This document shows positions 1-10,100 of a DNA stretch of 64,000 bases, piece after piece. Positions within the stretch are counted from its first letter, which is position 1. The number at the start of each line of letters is the position of its first letter. The stretch covers positions 62,001 through 126,000 of the forward strand of contig NC_026483.1 in NCBI RefSeq assembly GCF_000328475.2, read 5' to 3'. The notes under the pieces were generated by a model. That model was not told the DNA's origin. It saw only the letters and a program-made list of their open reading frames with translations, and searched no databases. The translations under genes were made by a program, and so were the position numbers. The stretch comes from Mycosarcoma maydis. Taxonomy: Eukaryota > Basidiomycota > Ustilaginomycetes > Ustilaginales.

Positions 1-2
1 GC

Positions 3-1016
3 CCGCTTGCTCCCTACCACACTGCCATCGTTGCCTTTGCTGCCGTCTACCTGAACACGATGTCGTGGCAGTCACGCGTCGTACCCTGCAATGAGGCCGA
101 GCGCGAAGAAAGCCATGTGCCGACTGCCTCGTTGCGTGCGCTGCGAGCTTCGAGCGAGGGAGCACACGGCAATGGCAGCGTTGGAGCAGAGGAAGAAAAC
201 GCGTTCAGCGCCAAGGTAAGCGCGATGGTGGTACGACTGCAGATGGCGTTGCTCTCTTATCTCGAGGCAGCGAGCGATGCTCGAGGCAGTAACACTGTGC
301 GAGTTCGACCAGTGGTAGCGGCATCGCTGACGGCGAATCGCGAGCGATCGCGTACGCCTTACGGGGCAGGTGAGGATGGCGGCGATGGCGACACTTCTCG
401 TGCTGGTTTTCTGCGCTCGCAACGCGCGTCTGCTGCTGCGTTGACAGTGCCCAGCATCGGTGGACTTGTCGCAGCGCTCGACGAATACACGGATTCGGTG
501 GCCAAAGAGCTTCAAGCGCTGGAGAACATCGAGACGCTCTTCGAGAATGTTGACAGTGTACGTCAGGACGAGTTGGACGAGATTGCTCGCGATGCGCTCG
601 ACCAAGTGACTGCAGGCGAGCTCTCCGCGGCTCAACGTCGATCTGTGGCGCTCCGCCAGCTCTCATCGCGCAAAGCCACGCTCCGCGCATCGTCAACGTC
701 CAAACTTGATGCGCTCGAGCTGATTCTCGTACTGCTTATTCGTCACATTGAATTCTTCCGAACGCTCCACGCTGATCGAGTATCCATCCTCACCTCGGTC
801 GGAACCAGGTCTTCGCCTGCTGCTCTGCAAGGCGCTGCATCCCACTTAGACTGGAACAGCTTGATGCACGGTCTTGCTGAATCTTTGCTACCTGTGGTCG
901 ACGAAAAGATCGGCTACCTCTCGCTTCCACCAAGCTTGGTAGCCAATGCAAGAGAGAGACAGAGCTTCCTTCAGATGGCTGGTCGACGACTGGCTAGCTT
1001 CTTTACCGAGCAATAG
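3..1016 (+). CDS. C-terminal part of a large protein, possibly a Nup192/Nup205-type nucleoporin (5' end outside window)
   Basis: The reading frame is open from base 3 with no stop before the ATG at 60 and ends in TAG at 1014-1016, so the gene most likely begins upstream of the window. The visible part (about 337 residues) is largely helical. It has a disordered Arg/Gly/Asp-rich stretch around codons 95-130 of the ATG-initiated portion, then amphipathic helices including a Leu-rich helix (LDALELILVLLIRHIEFF) near the end. Scaffold nucleoporins of the Nup192/Nup205 family end in similar Leu-rich helices before a short tail, which is the only basis for that suggestion. No catalytic motif is visible. 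If the ATG at 60 were the true start it would be a 318-residue protein of unknown function. The coding frame is well supported; the identity is weak. Confidence 0.5.
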   Translation, partial: PLAPYHTAIVAFAAVYLNTMSWQSRVVPCNEAEREESHVPTASLRALRASSEGAHGNGSVGAEEENAFSAKVSAMVVRLQMALLSYLEAASDARGSNTVRVRPVVAASLTANRERSRTPYGAGEDGGDGDTSRAGFLRSQRASAAALTVPSIGGLVAALDEYTDSVAKELQALENIETLFENVDSVRQDELDEIARDALDQVTAGELSAAQRRSVALRQLSSRKATLRASSTSKLDALELILVLLIRHIEFFRTLHADRVSILTSVGTRSSPAALQGAASHLDWNSLMHGLAESLLPVVDEKIGYLSLPPSLVANARERQSFLQMAGRRLASFFTEQ

Positions 1017-1243
1017 CATATCTGCACACAGAACATGTATTTACATATCTACATCACCAAACGAATTGAACGCTATAAACCATCACCTTAGTCGTCCGAT
1101 TGGCCCGCTGTCACAGGTAACTGTGTCAAAGATACTGTAAGCTAAACTTAGCTTTGAGCGAGGTTAAAATTTCAGAGAAAGTGGAATCAGTTATGAGCAG
1201 TGAGTATATATACGCAATAGTAATCAAGGTAAACATGGAAGTG

Positions 1244-1343
1244 TCCGAATTAGTTTAGTGGCTATGACGGCGCCTTGTCATTCAATTGACGCTTCTCCGC
1301 GCAGAAATCGGCGCAGACCCGGGTTCAATTCCCGGATTCGGAG
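1244..1343 (+). tRNA. tRNA-Asp (anticodon GUC) with intron, copy 1
   Basis: A cloverleaf can be folded by eye. The 7-bp acceptor stem is TCCGAAT (1244-1250) with ATTCGGA (1336-1342) and discriminator G1343. The D-arm carries the A-box TAGTTTAGTGG, the anticodon stem is GCGCC/GGCGC, and the T-arm is CCGGG/CCCGG around TTCAATT (B-box). The anticodon loop TTGTCA gives GUC. A 28-base intron follows the base after the anticodon and contains TTGAC, which can pair with the anticodon as in other eukaryotic pre-tRNAs. A run of nine T (1358-1366) follows as the RNA polymerase III terminator. Two more copies lie at 1669-1768 and 5535-5634. Confidence 0.93.
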
Positions 1344-1668
1344 AGATATTCTAAAACTTTTTTTTTGCCTGCTTGAATTTCTCGCTTCTCACCAAGATGC
1401 TGTTATTGGGACCCACGACTGGTAGGTGACCGTGAATCGTTGCCTTTCCCAACCTAAGGGGCTTCGGAATGAACTTTTACTATAGTTATTCAAGCTTTGG
1501 TGTCTGAACTTTTGTGTCCACGCGCTGAGCTCTGGCCGTTTCCCTTTGCCAATTCACACTTGTGACTGTAGCTCTACTCATCTCTTCGCACATAAACAAA
1601 AAGGTATGCCGTCGGTGGGTTCTCACACGCCTTCGAAAGGGGGAAGCATAAAAAAGTTTATAACATTT
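1344..1668. other. Spacer between two convergent tRNA-Asp genes
   Basis: This 325-base spacer holds the two pol III terminators and no convincing gene. A GTGAATCG word of the dispersed repeat occurs near 1432. The tRNA copies on either side face each other and form a large inverted repeat. Confidence 0.6.
1358..1366 (+). terminator. RNA polymerase III terminator of tRNA-Asp copy 1
   Basis: Nine consecutive T residues start 15 bases after the tRNA 3' end, which is the standard pol III stop signal. The equivalent runs on the other strand are A6 at 1650-1655 for copy 2 and A8 at 5517-5524 for copy 3. Confidence 0.8.
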
Positions 1669-1768
1669 CTCCGAATCCGGGAATTGAACCCGGGTCTGCG
1701 CCGATTCCTGCGCGGAGAAGCGTCAACTAAGTGACAAGGCGCCGTCATAGCCACTAAACTAATTCGGA
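1669..1768 (-). tRNA. tRNA-Asp (anticodon GUC) with intron, copy 2
   Basis: The reverse strand carries the same 100-base tRNA-Asp structure as the copy at 1244, with acceptor stem TCCGAAT/ATTCGGA, A-box TAGTTTAGTGG and T-loop TTCAATT. The mature part looks identical. The intron differs at a few bases at its start (CTTAGTTGAC rather than TTCAATTGAC) and near its end (GGAAT rather than GAAAT). The terminator is the A6 run at 1650-1655 read as T6 on this strand. Confidence 0.93.
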
Positions 1769-1927
1769 TCCGATTGGTGACTCCAAGGAAGAAATATGCA
1801 GTTATATTCAACGCAGCAGCGAGAAAGTATCTGCGGCAAACCTCAGGAAGGATTATCTAGTGCTGTGCACACGAATCTCAGAACTGTGATGATGCTTAAG
1901 TGGGGTAAATTTGCATAATCGTGAACG

Positions 1928-4081
1928 TTAGCCAAGCTGCTGCCATGCAAGAAGATCCATGTGATGATCCTCAGGTTCCAAGTGGAGCGGAATCCCATTC
2001 TGATCCAGCAATAATGCGAATCGTGGTCGTGCATCAGCTCCACCATCCCTGTCTCTTCTCGCGTCGGCATCGTCTTGTTGGAGCTGTTGGTGATCTTGAG
2101 GAGCTTGATCGCCGAGTAAACCATCAAACAGTCGATGATAGCACTCGTATCCCGGCGTGTTGAAATGTTGATACGGATTCTGCGACGAAATCGGCTTGCC
2201 GCACAGATAGCAGTAGTGTGTCTGGCAACTTTTGCATGTCATGTGATTGCAACCGTACGACTTTTCGATCGCAATGGCACACGTGGGACACGGCGTAGTG
2301 AAGTGCGAGAGCCACTGTTGCGTTTGCTGTTCTTCTTCGTACTTGCGCACCATGGTCTCGAGCGTTTTGCGGCCAAACTTCTGCTCCATCAAAGCACGAT
2401 CCGGTGAAGATGCAGACAAGGAGAGGTACCGACGGATCAGCTCCGACTGGAAAGACACAGGGCATGCGGTGGGTCCGTGCCAGGAACGTGAACACCAGGC
2501 GCAAAAGGCAAATCCGCAGCAAAGGCATTCGCGGAATCGCTCCCAGTGACCCGAGTTCTCGTCCGAAGAGAGTCGCACCACAGCTGCCTGACAGCCTGAT
2601 CGAGGACAGTAGCATACCGAAGGGTCCGCCTCCATCTTGGCTTTGACTGTAAGTGCGTCGAGTTTGCCCAAGCGTGCTGCACCCAGAATCGATTCCAGCT
2701 CAGTGCGTGTCACAAGACCAACGACCTGCTTGTCGTCTGTACTGCCGGTTTCAGACTGACCCTGTGGAGCATTCGCGACCGTCTGCTTGAACCTAGCCTT
2801 GGCAGGCGTAATAAGGTTTCCTTCCTGGTCTACGAGGTTGTCCTTTTCACGCCGACTCCAGAGCATAACGCATTCTGGGTCAGGGCATCGTTTTGCTTGA
2901 CGATGAAAGCCATCATCAACCAAGCTCGAAAGGTAGCCTGCAAGGCACTCGGAGCAGAAAATGTGTCCGCAGCCTGTGAGCCGAGTGCACGCTCGGCCTT
3001 TGCGCGTTTCGAGGCAGATGACACAGTCGAACGAAGAGACGTCGAAGTTGATGCGGCTGCAGAGACGCGAATACGCGACAAGCTGATCTGCGAGTAGTGG
3101 CTCTGCTTCCGGCGCTGAAAGGCGCTCCTCGAAGCGTAGACCCGCATGCCCTGATTCGGACACTGTATTTGCAGGTTGCAAGAAGGCAGGAGCATCGTCT
3201 GCAGGTGGCGCCTCTTCCAAAAGAGATATCCAGAGACTTTCGGAGAGAAAAGTGGCCCAGATGTACAGCACTTCCATGCCGCTCATTTGCTGATACTGCT
3301 CGTCCAGCTTTTGAAGGATCCATGAGTGAGATCGGCATTGTTGGCCCAGGGTACACGGCAACCATGATGCGGTGAGGCTTTCAACAATGGGAGAATGTTC
3401 CACTGGGTATGTCAGAGGTAGCCGTACTCGTAGCGATATGGGAGAGAGATGAACAAGTGCAGGAAGCTTCTTGGTCGATAATAGCCGCGAGGTGGACACA
3501 TAACTGTTCTCCGAGGCCTCGTTACAGCTCTTGGTTGAACTCAAAAAAGGCCGTACCAGAGCATCGACGGCGACTTCTGTGGTCCTTAGCTTCTGTGAAT
3601 TTGCAGTTTGCTGCGAGTGGCGATGATCTGCAAGCTCGGATGTGCTAGCACGGCCAGGCAGAAATGCAGTGGCAGTCGCATTCAGATGACCAAGCTTGTG
3701 CTCCTGCATTCGATTGCAGCTACGCCCGTTGCTTTGTCGAGATGATAAATATAAATGTTGCAGATTTCTGCTCGGCAAGGCTTTTTCGATGTCCAAAGAC
3801 TGGTAGGGTTTCCTTGAGCTAGAAGCTTGCGCTGGCGTCTCTTTGAGGTCGTGTGCATAGGTTTCTACTACTATCGAAGTGGGCCTTGGTAACGTGACTG
3901 GGAGGTGAAATTCCAGCACTGGCTCTGGTTTGCTTTGTATCAGCTTGACTCTTATCTCTACAGGTGTTTGAGATATGGCCTCGTATTTTGTATCTTCTGA
4001 AGCTGCAAAGATGGATTCGAGCGCAACGATCTCGTCCTCCTGCCTCTGGCGGCACTCTTTGAGCAAAGCTTCCGATTCCAT
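1928..4081 (-). CDS. ITT1: RWD-RBR E3 ubiquitin ligase, RNF14/ARA54-like (yeast Itt1 type)
   Basis: The 717-residue product is a RING-between-RING ubiquitin ligase. The N-terminus (LLKECRQRQEDEIVALESIF) is the start of an RWD domain, and it decides the start: an open frame runs 68 codons further upstream, but that stretch has no domain. The RWD fold appears split by about 150 Ser/Leu-rich residues before resuming near residue 280. RING1 is at about 350-410 (CVIC...CGHIFCSECL), the IBR at about 470-545, and RING2 at about 595-640 (CPTC...GCNHMTC). The Cys in GCNHMTC is the expected thioester-forming residue by comparison with other RBR ligases. RNF14 relatives act on stalled translation complexes, and Itt1 has been linked to translation termination. 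It is divergent from POP5 with 422 bases between start codons. Confidence 0.9.
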   Translation of the reverse strand: MESEALLKECRQRQEDEIVALESIFAASEDTKYEAISQTPVEIRVKLIQSKPEPVLEFHLPVTLPRPTSIVVETYAHDLKETPAQASSSRKPYQSLDIEKALPSRNLQHLYLSSRQSNGRSCNRMQEHKLGHLNATATAFLPGRASTSELADHRHSQQTANSQKLRTTEVAVDALVRPFLSSTKSCNEASENSYVSTSRLLSTKKLPALVHLSPISLRVRLPLTYPVEHSPIVESLTASWLPCTLGQQCRSHSWILQKLDEQYQQMSGMEVLYIWATFLSESLWISLLEEAPPADDAPAFLQPANTVSESGHAGLRFEERLSAPEAEPLLADQLVAYSRLCSRINFDVSSFDCVICLETRKGRACTRLTGCGHIFCSECLAGYLSSLVDDGFHRQAKRCPDPECVMLWSRREKDNLVDQEGNLITPAKARFKQTVANAPQGQSETGSTDDKQVVGLVTRTELESILGAARLGKLDALTVKAKMEADPSVCYCPRSGCQAAVVRLSSDENSGHWERFRECLCCGFAFCAWCSRSWHGPTACPVSFQSELIRRYLSLSASSPDRALMEQKFGRKTLETMVRKYEEEQQTQQWLSHFTTPCPTCAIAIEKSYGCNHMTCKSCQTHYCYLCGKPISSQNPYQHFNTPGYECYHRLFDGLLGDQAPQDHQQLQQDDADARRDRDGGADARPRFALLLDQNGIPLHLEPEDHHMDLLAWQQLG

Positions 4082-4503
4082 GTTAAGAAAGTGACGGGGT
4101 GCTATAGGCCAAATTAGCGCAAGAGCGCCACGGAATGTGCTGCTGCATTGAATGCCAGCGGAAGTCTTGCGTGTACACAAGTGTGGATGAGGGTAGTTGA
4201 CGGTAGTGCTGGTGGTCAGAATAGGGTCAGTTGCCACTCGAGAAAGAAGCTGCATGGCTGAGCTTACACTTGAAAAGTCCCTCACACTCAGACTTTACTA
4301 CTTTTTTGATTGCCGAGCGGCGTCCAGCCACGAGTGTGCCAGAGTGGAGGTGATTTCTCGTTTTTCACCGCCAAGGCATCACACCTATTTTTCGAAGGGG
4401 TTCAATCACTGTGAATAAATCTTTTGAAGCAAAGTCGAGACAAGAAATCACTTCGCTACCATCGTGCATCTTACCCTTTGCATCTCAACATCGACTGCTC
4501 GTC
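4082..4503. promoter_or_regulatory. Shared promoter region of ITT1-like gene and POP5
   Basis: The start codons of the divergent genes are separated by 422 bases, so this region must contain both promoters and leaders. I see no TATA box in a convincing position and no other gene. Confidence 0.5.
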
Positions 4504-5331
4504 ATGGTGCGCTTCAAAACACGCTGGCTGCTTCTTGCCATCGATGACAAGCCCCTTTCCGCAGCGTCGCCATTTCCCCCTACCAGCGACAACGATTCGA
4601 CATACGCATCTACCTCAGTGTCAGCTCTTTCCGCTGCGCAAAAACAAGCTACGCTGGCGCATGGTGCGGCAAATGTTCTTACTCCGCAACTCATCACCCG
4701 ACTACTACGAGCGTCGCTTGTGTGCAACTTTGGCGATGTGGCAGCTGGCGCATTCGGCGGTGTGCTGACGTGCAAGTACTATAGCACACATACGGGCACG
4801 GCCATCGTGCGATGTTCGCGTGATGCTGCCAGACTCGTGTGGGCTAGTGCAACAATGATTGCGCGCCCGGTAGAGATGAAAAGTGATGAGAGCGAGTCTT
4901 TTCCAAGTGGTGAGAAGCCATCGCTAAGGATTCGGGTGGTGCACTGCGGCGGTACGATCAAAAAGGTGCAAAACAAGGCAATCGAATTGGATAGGAAGCT
5001 CATCATGCGTCTCAGGGCAAAGCAAAAGAGACTTGCCGGCACCACAAGACAAGGGCAATCGCCAGAAAAGGTGGTCGCTGACGCATTGACTGCGAATCAA
5101 TGTCTGATTGCACTATCGGCTCTGCCTACCGGCGAAGATGACGAGGATCTGGGCGAAGCACTCGATCCCAACGTTTCCCGATCTGAGGCTGCTGCCGCGT
5201 CAGACTCGATCGTACCGCAAGTGGAACATACCATCAAGCACAAACCAAAAGCAAAAGAAGACAGCATGGATTTCGAGACGCAAGCTCTGCTGCAAGAGTC
5301 ACGGAAACTAATCAGCTCCATCACCATGTAA
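4504..5331 (+). CDS. POP5: Ribonuclease P/MRP protein subunit POP5
   Basis: The product (275 residues) begins MVRFKTRWLLLAI, the family's typical start, so the ATG at 4504 is chosen over an upstream in-frame GTG. Family features follow: a Leu/Arg-rich helix, CNFGDVAAG near residue 75, YYSTHTGTAIVRCSRD near 100-115, and LRIRVVHCGGTIKKVQ near 143, which is the conserved core in Pop5 proteins. Pop5 is a protein subunit shared by RNase P (5' processing of pre-tRNA) and RNase MRP (rRNA processing). The last 80 or so residues form an acidic and Lys-rich tail longer than in yeast Pop5. Amusingly, tRNA genes lie on both sides of the locus, but no functional linkage should be inferred. Confidence 0.92.
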   Translation: MVRFKTRWLLLAIDDKPLSAASPFPPTSDNDSTYASTSVSALSAAQKQATLAHGAANVLTPQLITRLLRASLVCNFGDVAAGAFGGVLTCKYYSTHTGTAIVRCSRDAARLVWASATMIARPVEMKSDESESFPSGEKPSLRIRVVHCGGTIKKVQNKAIELDRKLIMRLRAKQKRLAGTTRQGQSPEKVVADALTANQCLIALSALPTGEDDEDLGEALDPNVSRSEAAAASDSIVPQVEHTIKHKPKAKEDSMDFETQALLQESRKLISSITM

Positions 5332-5534
5332 TTGGCTTGGACCGAGTCCGAGTTTACGCCTGTACCGCACATCATCCGCTCTGTACCATGCAATATACCC
5401 AGCGCCACCACCATGCCCGTTCCTTGTTCTCATGCTGACTGTAGGCTCGGCCCAATCATCTGGCCCTTGACGAGCCAAAGGTACGAGTATCAACAAATGA
5501 AGAGAGAAACAAAAAGAAAAAAAATGAGATACAT

Positions 5535-5634
5535 CTCCGAATCCGGGAATTGAACCCGGGTCTGCGCCGATTTCTGCGCGGAGAAGCGTCAATTGAATGA
5601 CAAGGCGCCGTCATAGCCACTAAACTAATTCGGA
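5535..5634 (-). tRNA. tRNA-Asp (anticodon GUC) with intron, copy 3
   Basis: A third 100-base copy on the reverse strand has the same stems, A-box, B-box and anticodon loop as the copies at 1244 and 1669. Its intron matches that of copy 1 (TTCAATTGAC...), differing from copy 2. The A8 run at 5517-5524 serves as the T8 terminator on this strand. It sits 203 bases beyond the stop codon of POP5. Confidence 0.93.
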
Positions 5635-7100
5635 CGCGTTATAGACTGTAGAACGTATATTGCATATATAAATAGATACCATTTCTTGTTTTCGTTTTTT
5701 GATTCTTCCCGGCTAGTTTTAGGATTGCCAGCTACGCCGTACACACACCAGAGGCGACTTTCTCAGCAAGGACAAGTCTGTCGAAGGTTGACGTCGCAGA
5801 AGAACTTGCTGAATGAAGAAAAGCAGCGTCTAGAACGAACGACAGTTGGTGCGACTGGTAAGCTTTGCAATCAACACAGACTAGTTGTCAGACGATAGCT
5901 GCAATCGTGAATGCACGTCGGGGCACGCCACACCATCAGAGCCGTTACCCGATGTAGACCAACCGTCGGCCTAGGCGGTATGTGACGGCGCGGCTTTCGT
6001 CAGGAGTATGTGGTCCGAGCGGACGGACCGAAGGTAGAGATGTCAGCAGTGGTGACGATTTTCAACGGTGACGACGACGATGGACGAACCGATGCACAGA
6101 CGAAAGGCGAGCGGCGTTTCCAGCGACAGGGCGGACCAGCTGACGGCCACAACCCTGCGTGGACAATCACGGAAATCACAAACTGCAAATCGCAAATCGT
6201 GAATCACGAATCACGAAAATGTTTTAAGTTTGCCGGTTCAGCGCATCCGGTCAAGTCGTGAATTTGTGACTTGTACAAATGACTAAACTTGGGCCTCTTT
6301 GTGATACACACGGAGGTTGCTGCACCGACACGAAACGTGAGCTGGAGCTGACCTTAGTCAACAGTCGTGAGTTTCGCGTATCTAGCCTCCACATACACAG
6401 TCGTGAAGCGTGGGTAGGGTAACTGACTTTAGTACCGAACTAATCGTGAATCACAATCGTGAATTAATGAATAAGGTATTATCTAGCTTTTAAGCTGTAT
6501 CCACCGCGTAATTTCTGCGTTCCTGTTCGTGTTCATGGTTCTGTATATTTCACGATTATCTCACGTTAACACCCTTTTGGATTCTAGCTGGAGCTTTGCA
6601 CCCGATTCGTGAGTGTGAGTGTCGCTGTCAACTCACCGACTTGACTGAAGAAAAAGGCTTTCCTTCTCTCCGCGGATACTCGTGACTTACAGTCGTGAGC
6701 GCAGTAATGTACAGGAATGTACAGTAAGTTAACTTCACTGTATGCAGCACATGACGCAGCGCGCAGCAAATCGTGACTGTGGACGCCGCACGCACGGTTC
6801 ATAGCTCAAGCTCAGCTTGGCTACATATCGTACGCCGACATAACTTAAGGGCTTATCACCATCCAGAATCATTCACGATTCTTGGCTTTTCCTCGTTGGT
6901 CCATCCACCTGTTCCTTTGCACTTGTCACTATATCCATTCACTCACCTTCCATAGATGACGAGAGTCTCTTCCTCTCTACCTTTCAACCATTGCTTTGAT
7001 CGAGCCGTGCCAGCCCTTTCCACCCTCTTGTCTACTTGATCGCATCTTTGAACCCCCGTCCTCTCCTTCAGCCGTCAAGGCTCTCCTTCAGGCTTCAGGT
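5635..7100. other. Long intergenic/5' leader region of UGT51
   Basis: No credible protein gene is seen in these 1466 bases. The interval from about 6170 is crowded with TCGTGAATC-type words (see the repeat at 6168-6478). The part after 6940 is pyrimidine-rich and probably the leader of the sterol glucosyltransferase gene. Confidence 0.6.
6168..6478. repeat. Cluster of short palindromic GATTCACGA/TCGTGAATC words
   Basis: Dense copies of ATCGTGAATCACGAATCACG-like text occur at about 6190-6222, with further copies at 6250-6275, 6397-6412 and 6439-6470. The words are imperfect, occur in both orientations, and overlap to form local palindromes. The same motif clusters recur in other intergenic regions of this window. 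Confidence 0.7.
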
Positions 7101-10100
7101 ATGGTGCACTTTCGCCCTCTGTTTGGCTCGCGCGCAAGCGTACACGACGTCCATGACAGCTTCGGCACCACGCTCGAGGCAGTCAAGACCAGCGAAAGCG
7201 AGCATGCAAACCCTTTCGAACAGCACAACAAGGATGCTAACTCACCTCCACACGAACAACCCGTGTCCCCACAGAGCCAGCAGCAGCAAGGCGGAAACGA
7301 CCTCGCCGGTCTTCTCAATGGCGCTGCCCTTGTGTCCAGAAAAGATTCCCAGTCCAAGACCCAACAGAGACATAACGACGACGCCGCTGTCGCTCTAGAT
7401 TCGAGTGCACCACCGTCAGAAGACGCTGCCGGTACCGACTTGAACTCGCCCGATAATGCTGCGGCATGGTTGAAATCGCGCAATCAAGCCGAGACCTGGG
7501 ATCAGCATGAATCTGCTCGCGCAAGGTCCAAGCTGGGCAGGACGCTCAAGAAGGTCGACGCCAAGATCCGTTCCACCATCGGCGTCAATGCTCCTCCCAC
7601 CACTCAGCAGATCAGGAGCCCTTACTCGATTGGCAAAAATGACCACCTCACAAGTCAAGACAATTTCGCTGTCGCCGAGCTCTTGGACGAGGCCAGTCTC
7701 GAGACATTGCAGCACCTCTCAACTGACGAAGATGATGACGACGGCGATGACGAGGACGAGGTCGAGGACGAGGACGAGGCCGAGGTCCAGCAAAATGCCC
7801 AACTCCGTGACCAGCATGTCAACGATAATGATGACGGAACGACGCTTCGAGAGCCCCAGCTTCGATCTGACCCCGACAAGATCAAAGGATATGTAGACGA
7901 ACTTAATCAAGTCAAGCAGGGTGCTAAGCAGCGTCGGTCCGGCAGCATGGACGGTGCTCGCCCCGGCGATACTGTCCGCACGCGTGCACCTGTCGAATTC
8001 TCCGCAGACGAAAAGATCAAGGCCATCATCGAAGAGTTTGGCGAGTGCGCCTCAGCATCAGAGCCCAATGAGCCCGAAAAGCTCATTGTCGATCACAATG
8101 CCGTCCTCATGAAGACGGTGCTGATCAGAGGAAATCTCTTTCTCACCTCCCGTCGCGTCTGCTTTCTCGCTTACATACCAGACGCTGCCAGCGGCAACAG
8201 CAACAGTTCCGATTATCCCCACCCCGGGTCCGTTGACATCCGTGCACCTTCCGATCCGAATGTGGAAAACCCTATTCTCCAGTCGGGTCCCGCGATCCTC
8301 CACCGACTCGGAAAGTTGCGTCCTAAGCGCAGAGTGTGGCTGGAGCTGCGAAAGGATTCTTTCAACGCATACTCGGCTAGCAACAAGCTGTACAAGCCTC
8401 TGCTTTCGGCGCGTCTCGCCAACATGCATGCGGTTCTACCCATCGATTGGTCCCAGCCCAACGTCATCCGCTTCGTCGAGGGTACCACCTATAGCTCTGT
8501 CGAGTTCAAGACGCAGGAAGCCGCGCTCGAGTGGCGCAAGGAGCTCGAGGCAGCCGCCTTCCATGCGCGCAACACTGCCGAAAAGGTGCGAATTAGTATA
8601 CCACTCGAACGCATCGTTGGTATCGATGCGGCTGATTTTATGCGCGTCGCCAAGGTTCTTCACATTGATGTCCTAGTTGGCGCCGTCAACGACGACGAGG
8701 TACTTCAAATCGAACAAGAGAATCGCGAGCGTACCGGCCGCCATCAGCTTGATCGTACCTGGTCCACCAGCGACGCCTTCTTCAATTGCCCCAAGAATCC
8801 CGGCTTCAAGTGCCATGTCACCCAAGTCACCTTTGGTGTCACCCACAATCGCTCCGCCTTCATCGACCTTCTCCGTGAAGCTCTCACGCCGTCCAGGTCC
8901 ATACAGCATTCCACAGGATACAAGAATTTGCTCAGCATTTCGCCGGCTCCCCTCCTCGATCTCCAAGGCGAGCCTGACGTGGAAGATGTCTCCACTGATA
9001 GCAGCTATTCTTCCGACGACCACAAGAGCTCGCTTGCAGACAAGTTCTGTGACGCCTTTGCTCTACCCCATCGCCCCGACGAGCTTCATATCGTCAAGGC
9101 TGAGCTCGTGCGAACGCTCCACACCCACGGCACCATCGCCATTGGCCTCGACTACTTGCTCTTCTGGCGCAGAGCTGTTGGCCGCGAGCTCAAAATCAAA
9201 GTGCCTCTCAACGATCTTCGAGGCGTCGATACGTATCGCTCCATGTTTTGGCATCACTTTGGCCTCGTTGTCCACATCACGGCGCATTCCGACATGTATT
9301 TCGACTTTGCCTCCAAGGACAATCGCGACATGACGCTCCACAAGCTCGCAGGCTTCATCCAAGCCAAGCGAAAGCAGAGCAAGGAGGGCACAGCCAGCCA
9401 TGACGCTCCAGCCACCGAGGCCAAAGGTGACCACAAGTCCCCCGAAGCAGTCCAAAACATGCCGGGCAAGAAAGTTGCCGCCGAGGCGCTTTTGCACGAT
9501 GACGAGTCCGAGGTGCCCGTGTTCGAGCCTGATGTGCTTGCTTACCTGCCCAAGGTGGTCAACATGGACCGCAACGCGATGCGCGACTCCATCCGCATCT
9601 CACCCATGCGTATCTACTGCCTGACTATAGGCTCGCGTGGTGACGTGCAACCCTATATTGCTCTTTGCAAGGCGCTCAAGGAGCACGGTCACACCCCTGT
9701 CATTGTTTCGCATCCTGAGTATCGCAGCTGGGTTGAAGGGCACGGTATCGAGTATCGTGGCGTAGGTGGCGATCCTGCCGCTCTGATGAAGCTCAGCGTT
9801 GAGCATCGCATCTTTTCGCCCGCTTTCTTCAAAGAGAGCATCGGCAAGTTCCGCGTTTGGCTCGACGAGCTGCTGCGTGAATGTTGGGAAGAGTGCCAGG
9901 GTGCCGATCTGCTCATCGAGAGTCCTTCCACCATGGCTGGTATTCATGTTGCCGAAGGCCTTAGTATCCCATACTTCCGTGCGTTCACCATGCCTTGGAC
10001 AAAGACCTCAGCCTACCCACAGGCGTTTAGCGTTCCGTCCATCGAGATGGGTCCGTCTTACAACTCGTCGTCCTACACGCTGTTTGATCAGGTCATGTGG

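Noticed and set aside
72..696. Long reverse-strand frames opposite the first gene
   Set aside because: They mirror the forward coding frame, and their products are Arg/Ser-rich with no domain.
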